From the NCBI RefSeq assembly GCF_002754195.1, contig NZ_PEEU01000001.1, positions 2,790,001 through 2,854,000 on the forward strand: a stretch of 64,000 nt of DNA, given 5' to 3'. Shown here in pieces: positions 43,455 to 52,250 of the stretch. The translations under genes and the position numbers were made by a program. Source of the DNA: Flavobacterium sp. 9. Its GTDB lineage: Bacteria; Bacteroidota; Bacteroidia; Flavobacteriales; Flavobacteriaceae. The notes beneath the pieces were generated by a model. It was not told the origin of the DNA and searched no databases. It saw nothing but the letters and a program-made list of their open reading frames with translations. How positions within the stretch are numbered: position 1 is the stretch's first letter; each line of letters opens with the position of its first letter.

Positions 43455-46301
43455 TTACGGATTGATTGTCCAGGAAGCAAAATATTGCTGACCAATAGCT
43501 CCTGCTCCAATTACCTGAGTATATTCTTTTCCTCCAATATTTGCTGCTCCTAATTTGAAAACAGATTTCAATACTGGTACTGCATAATTAATTTGCGCAT
43601 CAATTACTGTAGCAGATTTAATTAAACCATCAGCAAAACTAGATTCCCACATGTATTCACTATTCCATCTTCCGCTTACATTGAATCCGAAGTTTTTGAA
43701 TAATTTCTCATTTCCAAGAGACGCTTTGATTCTGTGTTTTGGCGTATTAAAACCAGCTTCAAAACTTGGATCTTTTGCCTGATCAAAATCAAATTGCGCA
43801 TAGTTGTAGTTTAATCCTAATTCAAAATCAGCAATTACTTTTTTAGAAAGTCCAATACCAAAACCTAATGAATGAATTTCAACATCTGAGTTTGTATATA
43901 ATTGGTATGCTCTGTATTCTCCGTTTTGGATTGCACGAACAGATTGAAAACCTTTATCTGCTGGTGACGGAGGAGTTGTTGGACTACCAATGTTTGGACT
44001 ATCCTGTGCTTGTCCGTAATAAGTAGAAATAACATTAAGGTTACCAATAAAGTCATTGTAAATATTATAATAACCGTTTACATCAATAGAGAAACCTTCA
44101 TAAACAGAACGATATCCTAACTCAAAAGCTTTTACTTTTTCAGGCTGTACCAAATTTGCTCTTGCTTTTTTCAATAATTTAACAGCTTCATACGGATTAG
44201 TTCCTGCCGCAGCAGCAAAAGCAGTTACTGAACTTGCGACATAAGAGTTATCATAAGCATCATAACCTGTCATATTTTTTGTTGCTATTCCTCCATTATA
44301 TGCCTGACCTTCGGCACTAACATTAAAAGTCTCGCTGAATCTTCCTAAGTTATCCGGAGCAGAACCTAACAACACAGCATTTCCAATATTAAAACCAATG
44401 TATTGATCTTGTGTAGATGGATTTCTGAAACCTGTTTGAAAAGATCCTCTGAAATTATGATTCTTCTTTTCTCCTCCAGAATACACAAGTGCTAATCTAG
44501 GAGAAAAATTTCCGTCGAAATTTTTTGATTTATCATAACGAATAGATCCCGTGAACTTTAGTCTATCATCCATGAATTTTTTCGCCAATTGCGTATAAGC
44601 TCCGTATTCATTATAATTAATAGGACCGTTGGCATCTGTATAAATTCTTCCGTGCGAATTCAGTTCGTACAATCTAAAAGATCCTCCAACCTGAATTTCA
44701 GCCCATTTTATGATGTCTTTAAAGTTATAATTGGCATCAGAATGGTAAATTCTGGAATTATCAACCAGTTTAGAACCTGTCAATACACTTTCATCAGCAA
44801 TTACCTGATTGAAAGCATTTTTAAACGCTTGCGATCCCGGCACGTAACGTCCTGTGTCTGCAGTACTTCTCGCAATCGAATGTGCTTGTTCAGGAGTAGC
44901 TCCGCCTAAAGTAGACTGAATATACGCTCCTGCATACTGACCAAACCAGGTTTTATCATCTTTCCATTTTCTATCTACATTAATCCCTGTAAATACCATA
45001 TCATAAGATTGCCCACCATCTTCTGATGTTGTATATCCTCTTAAAAAGAAATTTTTTCCTTTAAATTCTATTTTATGTTGTTGCATTGAGAAGTTGTTCA
45101 GATAATATCTGTTTGCTCCCTGATAAACAGCATTACCAAAACCAAATTTACTTTGCCAGATAATCTCTAATCTTTCATCTCCAAAAGGTCTTCCATGAAA
45201 TGAAAAATCTATTTTGGTATTACCTGCTTTATTATCTGTAAGATCCGTCTCCTTATAACCAGTTCTACTAACATTAGTACTTGGCAATAAATTTACAGCT
45301 GAAGCCGGAATCAATCCTAAACTTGCTAATGACTGCCCTACACCTTTTAGATTTGTAGAAACTTCATCACCATAAACATTTATTCCGTCATAATTTGGAT
45401 TACTTCTATCGATTCCGGCAGTCGTTTTATCGCTATAATCTGTTGCATACCAATCAGTAGCTTCCATATAAGTAAAGTTAGCTTTGACAGCAATATATTT
45501 ATTGAATGCATGAGCCATTCTAATCCCAAAATCATAATATATGTTGTTACCTGCAGCATTTTGAGAAGTTTGCCCCATTTTTAAGTAAGTCGAAATACCC
45601 TGACTTGTAAACGGGCTTTTACTGTTCATAAACAAAATTCCGTTAAAAGCATTTGCTCCATATAATGCAGAAGAAGCTCCCGGTAGAAGCTCAACATTCT
45701 GAACATCTATCTCAGAAACCCCAATCATATTACCAAGTACAAAATTCAACAATGGAGATGAGTTATCCATTCCGTCAACCAATTGCATAAAACGAGTATT
45801 TGCTACAGTTGCAAAACCTCTGGTGTTTACAGATTTAAAAGTCATACTACTTGTATTCATCTGCACCTCTTTCATATTCTCCATACCGTCATAAAAAGAT
45901 GGTGAAGCAGTTTTTTTAATATCCTGAATTCCCATTCTTTCAATGGTAACCGGAGATTCCAAAACACGCTCGGGAGTTCTTGAAGCAGAAACTACAATTT
46001 CATCCAGTTTGTTTTCTTCATCTTTCAAAACTACATCTATCTTTTGGTTAGCCGATGTAACATTTACCGTTTTAGAAGTAAATCCAACGGCTGAAACTTT
46101 AATAGTAAATGGCGGTTTAGTTGAAGTAGTTAATTTAAATGTCCCATCAAAGTCAGTAGAAGCACCGCTGCGATCTCCTACAATAACAATGTTGGCACCA
46201 GGAATAGCTTGTTTGTTACCGTCAGTAACAGAACCAGTAATTGTATTCTGCGCAAAAGATATTCCGCTGAAAAACAACATAATTAGTAAATACACTCTCA
46301 T
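43455..46301 (-). CDS. TonB-dependent outer-membrane receptor
   Basis: 948 residues. Signal peptide (GISFA|Q). A carboxypeptidase-regulatory-like domain spans about 20-95 (ITGSVTDGNKQAIPGANIVI). A plug domain follows (ESPVTIERMGIQDIKKT, VLGNMIGVSEIDVQNVELLPG). The rest is a 22-strand-type beta-barrel to the end (QQYFASWTINP). Such receptors import substrates across the outer membrane using TonB. The partner downstream is an SGNH lipoprotein rather than SusD. The substrate is not evident. Translation from the ATG at 46301 gives a standard signal peptide. Confidence 0.93.
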   Translation of the reverse strand: MRVYLLIMLFFSGISFAQNTITGSVTDGNKQAIPGANIVIVGDRSGASTDFDGTFKLTTSTKPPFTIKVSAVGFTSKTVNVTSANQKIDVVLKDEENKLDEIVVSASRTPERVLESPVTIERMGIQDIKKTASPSFYDGMENMKEVQMNTSSMTFKSVNTRGFATVANTRFMQLVDGMDNSSPLLNFVLGNMIGVSEIDVQNVELLPGASSALYGANAFNGILFMNSKSPFTSQGISTYLKMGQTSQNAAGNNIYYDFGIRMAHAFNKYIAVKANFTYMEATDWYATDYSDKTTAGIDRSNPNYDGINVYGDEVSTNLKGVGQSLASLGLIPASAVNLLPSTNVSRTGYKETDLTDNKAGNTKIDFSFHGRPFGDERLEIIWQSKFGFGNAVYQGANRYYLNNFSMQQHKIEFKGKNFFLRGYTTSEDGGQSYDMVFTGINVDRKWKDDKTWFGQYAGAYIQSTLGGATPEQAHSIARSTADTGRYVPGSQAFKNAFNQVIADESVLTGSKLVDNSRIYHSDANYNFKDIIKWAEIQVGGSFRLYELNSHGRIYTDANGPINYNEYGAYTQLAKKFMDDRLKFTGSIRYDKSKNFDGNFSPRLALVYSGGEKKNHNFRGSFQTGFRNPSTQDQYIGFNIGNAVLLGSAPDNLGRFSETFNVSAEGQAYNGGIATKNMTGYDAYDNSYVASSVTAFAAAAGTNPYEAVKLLKKARANLVQPEKVKAFELGYRSVYEGFSIDVNGYYNIYNDFIGNLNVISTYYGQAQDSPNIGSPTTPPSPADKGFQSVRAIQNGEYRAYQLYTNSDVEIHSLGFGIGLSKKVIADFELGLNYNYAQFDFDQAKDPSFEAGFNTPKHRIKASLGNEKLFKNFGFNVSGRWNSEYMWESSFADGLIKSATVIDAQINYAVPVLKSVFKLGAANIGGKEYTQVIGAGAIGQQYFASWTINP

Positions 46302-46551
46302 GTTAGGTTTGTTTTTGGTTAGTTTATATAGCCAAAATACAAATATTTTTAATATTAATAAAAAAACGTTAAAATAAATTAATATTTAGCATGTTTTTAG
46401 TTAGTATTTTAACTATTCATCAGTTCGATTTATTAAATTAAAATCAAACATCAAACACTCAAGTCACAAATTACTATGCATACATATAATTTTTAAGAAA
46501 AAAAATAAGGATTTAATAAAAATACATGGGTAAGAAAAAAAATATGGCAAT
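46302..46551. other. Upstream region of the TonB receptor
   Basis: AT-rich spacer of about 250 bp with no gene. I found no promoter match I would defend. Confidence 0.5.
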
Positions 46552-46584
46552 AAAAAAAAGCAAGACGTAAATCTTGCTTTTTTA
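46552..46584 (-). terminator. Hairpin terminator of the IS-split gene
   Basis: Perfect 10-bp arms AAAAGCAAGA (46556-46565) and TCTTGCTTTT (46572-46581), with the minus-strand T run after it. It follows the stop at 46604. Confidence 0.85.
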
Positions 46585-47136
46585 ACACTTTTGTAGTCTT
46601 AAACTATCTTGTATGTACTTCTACTTTTTCTAATCTTTGTTGCAAATCAATTATTTGTTTATTCTGCGTAATCATGTACAAAGTCATTTCTTCTATTTTC
46701 TGAAGCAATTTAGCATTCATCTCACCCAGATTGATTCCGCTTTTTAAAACTTCTTCTTCACTTGGAATATTTTCTAGATGCCCTTTTTCGGCAATATGTT
46801 TTTCAACTTCTCCAAGCGTTGGTAAGTTGTATTCTTTTTTGAAAACAAAATCTGCCCAACCTGTAGCCTGCACTTTTACTTCTCGCGCGCCTATTGATCC
46901 TTCGACTGCCAATTTATGAGTTCCGGTAGTTGTTGTTCCAATACCGACATTACCATTTTCACTAGCCATTATGATTTCTCTCCATACTCCCCATTGCGAA
47001 TCCAAAGGGAACCCACTTCTATAAAACATACCTCCTTCATTTAGGTTTAATTGATAATTTTTACCCCCTGTATTATCATTATTAATCCATGGCGAAAATG
47101 GACTTGCAACAAAAAGTCGGACAAATTTTCTAAGAC

Positions 47137-47967
47137 CTATGCTACACTTTCTATTTTATAAAATTCTAGTTCCATTTCTTTAGGTGTTTTATATCCCAAA
47201 GAAGAATGCAGACGTTTTCTATTATACCATACTTCTATATATTCAAAGACTGCTAATTTAGCTTCTTCAATGGTTGTGAATTTATGCTGATAGATAAGTT
47301 CTGCTTTAAGGGTCTTGAAAAAACTTTCAGCTACAGCATTATCCCAACAATTAGCTTTTCTACTCATACTTTGAGTGATTAAAGTATTTTTATTAATCAA
47401 TTTTCTGAATTCTATCGAAGCATATTGTATTCCTCTATCTGAATGAAAAAGTAAAGATTCTGTTATTTCTCTTTTTGATACTGCCATTTTCCAAGCTGGA
47501 ATAATCGTTTGATCGGTATACATTCGTGTGCTTAATGACCATCCTATAACCTGCCTGTCATATAAATCAATAATAGTAGTAAGATATAACCAGCCGGCAG
47601 CTGTTCTTATATAGGTTATATCAGACACCCAAACCTCATTAAGTGATTTTGGTGTAAAATTTCTATTGAGATGATTACTGCACACTGGATATCGATGATT
47701 AGAATCTGTGGTTACTTTAAAGCGTCTTTTAAGTTTACTTCTCCAGCCATTAAGAAGCATCAATTTAGCAACTTTCCTTTTGGATATTTTATATCCTTTT
47801 CTTTTTAGCTGTTCCGCTATTCTGGGACTTCCGTAAGTTTGACTGCTTAGATCAAAAACTTCTTTTATTAAATCTGTAAATAGACTATTTTCTATAAATC
47901 TATTAGAAGGACCGCCACTGAACCATCTATAATAACTACTTCGGCTTACTTTTAAAACGCTGCACAT
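47137..47967 (-). CDS. IS3-family transposase OrfB (integrase catalytic domain)
   Basis: 276 residues from the ATG at 47967. The frame is open back to 48054, where a -1 frameshift from OrfA would enter and add residues such as WEIYQFIVSYKHLYPIEK, typical of the IS3 OrfAB junction. An HTH_21-like N-terminus (VSRSSYYRWFSGG) is followed by a DDE integrase core. Catalytic residues are Asp in WVSDITYI, Asp in FHSDRGIQYAS and Glu in AVAESFFKTLKAE. The C-terminal YNRKRLHSSLGYKTPKE motif is present. It cuts and joins DNA during transposition. Confidence 0.95.
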   Translation of the reverse strand: MCSVLKVSRSSYYRWFSGGPSNRFIENSLFTDLIKEVFDLSSQTYGSPRIAEQLKRKGYKISKRKVAKLMLLNGWRSKLKRRFKVTTDSNHRYPVCSNHLNRNFTPKSLNEVWVSDITYIRTAAGWLYLTTIIDLYDRQVIGWSLSTRMYTDQTIIPAWKMAVSKREITESLLFHSDRGIQYASIEFRKLINKNTLITQSMSRKANCWDNAVAESFFKTLKAELIYQHKFTTIEEAKLAVFEYIEVWYNRKRLHSSLGYKTPKEMELEFYKIESVA

Positions 47968-47999
47968 CTTTTCAATAGGATATAAATGTTTATAGCTGA

Positions 48000-48302
48000 C
48001 TATAAATTGGTAGATTTCCCATCGCTCTTGGAAAAGATGTGAACGGCCTTTTTTAATATCTCAAGCTCTAATTCTTTTTCTTTAAGGGCTTTTCGTAATT
48101 GTTTTACTTCTAAAGAATCTATCTCTGTCTTTTTAGAAATAATTGGTTGTAGATTAGTAAATGTTTTTTGAGAAGACCTCCATTTATAAATACGCTCTAC
48201 CTGGACGCCTAGTTCATCTGCTAATTCTTTGATGTTTTCTCGCTCGTAACTTAATCGTACTGCTGATGATTTAAACTCAGCACTGTAAACTCGTTTTTTC
48301 AT
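48000..48302 (-). CDS. IS3-family transposase OrfA (HTH protein)
   Basis: 100 residues. An N-terminal helix-turn-helix (YSAEFKSSAVRLSYE, IKELADELGVQVERIYKWR) is followed by a leucine-rich coiled coil (LRKALKEKELELEILKKA). This is the standard IS3 OrfA that binds the element ends. A slippery heptamer A-AAA-AAG lies at 48054-48048 in its frame, just at the LKKA codons. It allows -1 slippage to make the OrfAB transposase. Confidence 0.94.
   Translation of the reverse strand: MKKRVYSAEFKSSAVRLSYERENIKELADELGVQVERIYKWRSSQKTFTNLQPIISKKTEIDSLEVKQLRKALKEKELELEILKKAVHIFSKSDGKSTNL
48048..48054 (-). promoter_or_regulatory. Programmed -1 frameshift site (A-AAA-AAG)
   Basis: The heptamer AAAAAAG sits with the correct phase in orfA (TTA AAA AAG). 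Shifting back one base enters the orfB frame with no stop before its catalytic domain, as in many IS3-family elements. Confidence 0.85.
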
Positions 48303-48613
48303 AATTCTAAGATATTTATTTTTATTTAAACAGTCTTAAAATTTATGTCCCAGTAAATGTAGCAACTCCATTTTGTGCATTTACAGCAAAACAGCACAGA
48401 AATAAGCAACGGAGTAGAATTATTTTCATTGTATAAAATTTAAAATATTTCTTACAAAAATTAATTATATTCATCAAATACTAAAACTTATACTGTTAAA
48501 ATATTTTACTTTTCAGCAAAACACATGTAATTAACACATATTCAATACAAAAAGAGATTAATCTTGTATTTAATAGTTTTAATTATTCTTTTTAACATTT
48601 TAAAAAAAGCGCA

Positions 48614-48644
48614 TAAAAAAAGCGAGACTTACGTCTCGCTTTTA
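48614..48644 (-). terminator. Hairpin terminator of glmS
   Basis: Perfect 11-bp arms AAAAGCGAGAC (48618-48628) and GTCTCGCTTTT (48633-48643), with a minus-strand T run. Confidence 0.88.
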
Positions 48645-48668
48645 AATAACTATATAGTTTTATAAACT

Positions 48669-50519
48669 TTATTCTACAGTAACTGATTTTGCCAGGTTAC
48701 GTGGCTGATCGACATTACATCCTCTCATTACTGCAATGTAATAAGACAATAATTGCAACGGAATAGTTGTAATCAATGGAGATAAAGCATCTGAAGTTTC
48801 AGGAATCTCGATTACATAATCGGCCAATTCACGAACTTGTGTATCACCTTTAGTAACTACAGCGATAATTTTACCGCTTCTTGATTTTATTTCCTGAATA
48901 TTACTTACAATTTTATCATAATGACCTTGTTTAGGCGCAATCACGATAACCGGCATATGCTCATCGATAAGCGCAATAGGACCGTGTTTCATCTCAGCTG
49001 CAGGATAACCTTCAGCATGAATATAAGATATCTCTTTAAGCTTTAAAGCACCTTCTAACGCTACCGGAAAGTTATATCCACGACCTAAGTACAAACAGTT
49101 TGGAGCATCTTTAAAAGCTGCTGCAATTTCTTTTGCTCTGTCGTTAGTTTCTAATGCCTCAGCTACTTTTTCTGGAATTATTTCTAATTCTTGCAAGTAC
49201 GTATGAAAATCAGTGTTTGATAATGTTCCTTTAGCTTTACCTAATCGCAAAGCAATCATTGTTAAAACAGTAATTTGCGTTGTAAAAGCTTTAGTCGAAG
49301 CAACTCCAATTTCCGGTCCTGCGTGTGTATAAGCACCAGCATGACTTTCTCTCGAAATAGAAGAACCTACTACATTACAAACTCCAAAAACAAAAGCACC
49401 GTTTTCTTTTGCTAATTTAATAGCCGCCATAGTATCCGCAGTTTCTCCTGATTGAGAGATTGCAATAACTACATCGTTTTTATTAATGATAGGGTTTCTG
49501 TATCTAAATTCAGAAGCATATTCTACTTCAACCGGAATACGGGTAAACTCTTCAAAAATATACTCTGCTACTAAACCTGCGTGCCATGAAGTACCACAAG
49601 CTACAATAATGATTCTGTCAGCGTTTAAGAATTTTTCAAGATTATCCTCAACACCTGCCATTTGAACAATTCCTTCATTTGCATGAAGTCTTCCTCTGTA
49701 TGTATCTTTTATAACACTTGGCTGCTCGTAGATTTCTTTAAGCATGAAGTGATCATAACCTCCTTTTTCAATTTGCTCCAAATTCATTTGAAGCTCCTGA
49801 ATATACGGATCTACTAAAGAGTCATCTTTTATTTTTCTAACTTTAAGAGGCTTGTGCAATCTGATATTTGCCATTTCACCATCTTCAAGATAAATTGCAT
49901 TCGAAGTATATTCGATAAACGGTGAAGCATCAGAAGCAATAAAAAACTCCCCTTCTCCAACACCAATTGCTAATGGACTTCCTAATCTTGCAGCAACAAT
50001 TTCGTTTGGGTTCTTTTTATCAAAAACTGCAATTGCATAAGCTCCTACAACCTGATTTAAAGCAATCTGAACTGCTTTCCCTAACTTAATACCTTCTTTT
50101 TTCTGAACCTCTTCAATTAAGTTCACTAAAACTTCAGTATCTGTATCCGATTTAAAAGTATAACCTCTTTTTTTTAACTCTTCTTTAAGCGGTGCATAAT
50201 TCTCAATGATTCCATTATGAATAATAACCAACTCTCCAGAATTTGAAAGATGTGGATGTGAGTTTACATCATTTGGAACTCCGTGTGTAGCCCAACGTGT
50301 ATGTCCAATTCCTATACTTCCATTCGTTGTAAAATTATCTTTTGCTTTTGTTTCAAGATCTGAAACTTTACCTTTTGTTTTACAAAGTTTTATTCCATCC
50401 TGGTCATCATACAACATAACACCAGCACTATCATATCCTCTGTATTCGAGTCGTTTTAATCCTTTGATAACAATAGGATACGCCTCTCTATGACCGATAT
50501 ATCCAACAATTCCACACAT
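48669..50519 (-). CDS. glmS: Glutamine-fructose-6-phosphate aminotransferase (isomerizing)
   Basis: 616 residues, full length. It makes glucosamine-6-phosphate from fructose-6-phosphate and glutamine, the first step to UDP-GlcNAc. The catalytic Cys is at position 2 (MCGIVGYIG). The glutaminase domain has GIGHTRWATHG and HNGIIENY. Two SIS domains follow (IIVACGTSWHAG, AISQSGETADT, LGRGYNFPVALEGALKLKE). The C-terminus PRNLAKSVTVE is conserved. It lies 9 bp after a DUF4270 gene, last in a three-gene operon. Confidence 0.98.
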   Translation of the reverse strand: MCGIVGYIGHREAYPIVIKGLKRLEYRGYDSAGVMLYDDQDGIKLCKTKGKVSDLETKAKDNFTTNGSIGIGHTRWATHGVPNDVNSHPHLSNSGELVIIHNGIIENYAPLKEELKKRGYTFKSDTDTEVLVNLIEEVQKKEGIKLGKAVQIALNQVVGAYAIAVFDKKNPNEIVAARLGSPLAIGVGEGEFFIASDASPFIEYTSNAIYLEDGEMANIRLHKPLKVRKIKDDSLVDPYIQELQMNLEQIEKGGYDHFMLKEIYEQPSVIKDTYRGRLHANEGIVQMAGVEDNLEKFLNADRIIIVACGTSWHAGLVAEYIFEEFTRIPVEVEYASEFRYRNPIINKNDVVIAISQSGETADTMAAIKLAKENGAFVFGVCNVVGSSISRESHAGAYTHAGPEIGVASTKAFTTQITVLTMIALRLGKAKGTLSNTDFHTYLQELEIIPEKVAEALETNDRAKEIAAAFKDAPNCLYLGRGYNFPVALEGALKLKEISYIHAEGYPAAEMKHGPIALIDEHMPVIVIAPKQGHYDKIVSNIQEIKSRSGKIIAVVTKGDTQVRELADYVIEIPETSDALSPLITTIPLQLLSYYIAVMRGCNVDQPRNLAKSVTVE

Positions 50520-50528
50520 ATATATTTA

Positions 50529-52229
50529 TTAATTTGGTTTCGTGTAGTAAATCAGAAGTTTTAATTTCTTATCTGTATCAGCCGCAGAAACATTATTACC
50601 ATATAATATTGTTCCTAATGGCCCCATAACTGAACCTCTTGGCGCTTCTGAAATAACATCGTTTTTCAATCTTAATTTGTTCGACGTAATAACATCAATT
50701 CCTTCAGTTACTGATAAGCCCAATCTGACATTTTTTATAGTAGGATCTTTTATAAGATTTCTGATATGTTTAGTAACTCGAACTTTATAACTTACTCCCT
50801 TTTTAGTTGTTGCGTCAAGAGCTATTATACCTCCAAAAATAGATCTACTTTGTTTTGGATCAATAGCATTGGTACTACTATCAACATAATCAGCAATAAT
50901 AGTATTATTGTCCAAGTCATATAGATAAACTCGTTTTGGCTCTCTTTCTGCAGTTTTCATTTTATCTGCATCAATATAAAAAACTAAGTTAGCCTCATTA
51001 ACCAACCATTTTTTAACGATAACATTGTGTCTGATTTCGTCTAATTCATCTGAAACCCCATTAGGTTTGTTTACCAAAACATTATTACTATCGTATCCTA
51101 TAAGATCTGTTTTATCAAAAAGATTAATAACAGCAACTGATCCCTGACCTCCTTTTAGATAAAGTCTGTCATCACCGGTATCTTTATTTCTATTAGCTAG
51201 TCCATTTGAATAAACAGAACTCTTAGCATCTTTCAATAAACTTGTTCCTGCACCTGTCAAATTAATTGTAATGACTTTATCTTCTGTTGTATCACCATCA
51301 GTCGTAATTGCAGTTTTAGCCTTATACTTTATGGTAATTTTAGCTGGTCCTGCAGGTTTTAAAAAATCTAAGAATGCCATATTTGACGGACTACCATCCA
51401 CCGCTTTTTCAACCTGAAAATATAAACCTTTAAAATACTGCTGAAAAACATCATCAGATGAAAGATTTGCAGCCGACGCATTTAAAATTTTAGTCTGGAA
51501 AAAAGCCTTATTCAAATCCAAACGCATTTGTGGTGCTGAATATTGATACGTATATGTTTTAATAGCAGCATTAGCATCTACTACAGTTGAATCTACCGTT
51601 TGTTTTGCACTAAAAAAGAACTTATCATTCTGTGATTTGTCTTGAGAATCATTTAACGGAACACCAAGCTTTTTAGTATTAAAATTCACCTCTCCTGCCA
51701 ATGGAGGAGTATTTGTGTCCTGATCACTATAATATAACTTACCAAGTAATGAACCATTACCATCATAATAGCTACTATACATTTGCGCTCCGGATTCGTA
51801 AACGCTAAGTTTAAGTTTTCCTTCTTTTGGACCGTAAATAGAATCTAATGCATAAACATTACCTCCTTTTGGGTCAACAGCAGTTGCATGGCTAAAATAT
51901 GGTACTGTAAGCACTACACTTTCTATAACAGGGCTTTCACCAATAGTTGGTTTATAAGCAGTTAATCCAACCTGAGAAACAAAATTTCCAGTAGTTTCAC
52001 CAAAAACAGGATTATTGTAAATCCCTAAACTATAAAATGGCAATCCGTTTGACTGAACAGGAGTTACTTCCTGACTAAATGCCGTAACACCATATTGCTC
52101 CGGAACCAAATCAAAATGATTATCACCAATTAATTCCTCACCAATAGCGTTAAAATCTTTATCGCACGAATACAAAAGAACAACAGTTGCAACTAATAGA
52201 ATTTTCTTAATAAAAGAAGTATTATACAT
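50529..52229 (-). CDS. DUF4270 family lipoprotein
   Basis: 566 residues. A lipoprotein signal has its lipobox at LLYSC (Cys 22). The DUF4270 family is found in Bacteroidota and has no established function. Visible blocks include GLPFYSLGIYNNPVFGET near 60, many beta-strand-like stretches, and YLYDLDNNTIIADYVD near 435. It sits between a GT5-like gene (21 bp upstream) and glmS (9 bp downstream). This order suggests a link to envelope sugar metabolism (inference). Probably exported to the outer membrane. Confidence 0.9.
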   Translation of the reverse strand: MYNTSFIKKILLVATVVLLYSCDKDFNAIGEELIGDNHFDLVPEQYGVTAFSQEVTPVQSNGLPFYSLGIYNNPVFGETTGNFVSQVGLTAYKPTIGESPVIESVVLTVPYFSHATAVDPKGGNVYALDSIYGPKEGKLKLSVYESGAQMYSSYYDGNGSLLGKLYYSDQDTNTPPLAGEVNFNTKKLGVPLNDSQDKSQNDKFFFSAKQTVDSTVVDANAAIKTYTYQYSAPQMRLDLNKAFFQTKILNASAANLSSDDVFQQYFKGLYFQVEKAVDGSPSNMAFLDFLKPAGPAKITIKYKAKTAITTDGDTTEDKVITINLTGAGTSLLKDAKSSVYSNGLANRNKDTGDDRLYLKGGQGSVAVINLFDKTDLIGYDSNNVLVNKPNGVSDELDEIRHNVIVKKWLVNEANLVFYIDADKMKTAEREPKRVYLYDLDNNTIIADYVDSSTNAIDPKQSRSIFGGIIALDATTKKGVSYKVRVTKHIRNLIKDPTIKNVRLGLSVTEGIDVITSNKLRLKNDVISEAPRGSVMGPLGTILYGNNVSAADTDKKLKLLIYYTKPN

Positions 52230-52250
52230 GTTTAATAATAATGTTAATTT

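Larger units (their letters stand above)
47105..48364 (-). mobile_element. IS3-family insertion sequence (about 1.26 kb)
   Basis: Two overlapping reading frames (48302-48000 and 47967-47137) encode an IS3-type transposase. With ends set at TG...CA, the imperfect terminal inverted repeats are TGCTACATTTACTGGGACA and TGCAACAAAAAGTCGGACA (minus-strand left end; complement of right end). The flanks then give a 3-bp duplication ACT (47102-47104 and 48365-48367). A GTTGC direct repeat also spans both ends, so the exact boundaries are uncertain by a few bases. Both frames look intact, so the copy may be recent or active. Confidence 0.9.
46604..48429 (-). pseudogene. GIGT-type secreted tail-fibre-like protein, split by an IS3 insertion
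   Basis: The 5' piece starts at ATG 48429 and encodes a signal peptide (MKIILLRCLFLCCFAVNAQ) plus a few residues. It then enters the insertion sequence and stops. The 3' piece (about 47105-46604) is open and reads SPFSPWINNDNTGGKNYQL, NVGIGTTT, EVKVQATGWADFVF, HLENIPSEEEV, then a coiled coil (QQRLEKVE). Deleting 1,256 bp, the distance between two GTTGC copies flanking the element, joins the pieces in frame into a 189-residue protein. The family resembles Flavobacterium secreted proteins with GIGT repeats and a trimeric-coil C-terminus. The annotatable 141-residue ORF from 47029 has lost its signal peptide and is likely non-functional. Confidence 0.85.

Noticed and set aside
44589..44909. Plus-strand ORF inside the TonB receptor gene
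   Set aside because: Antisense to a continuous receptor frame, with no recognisable domain.
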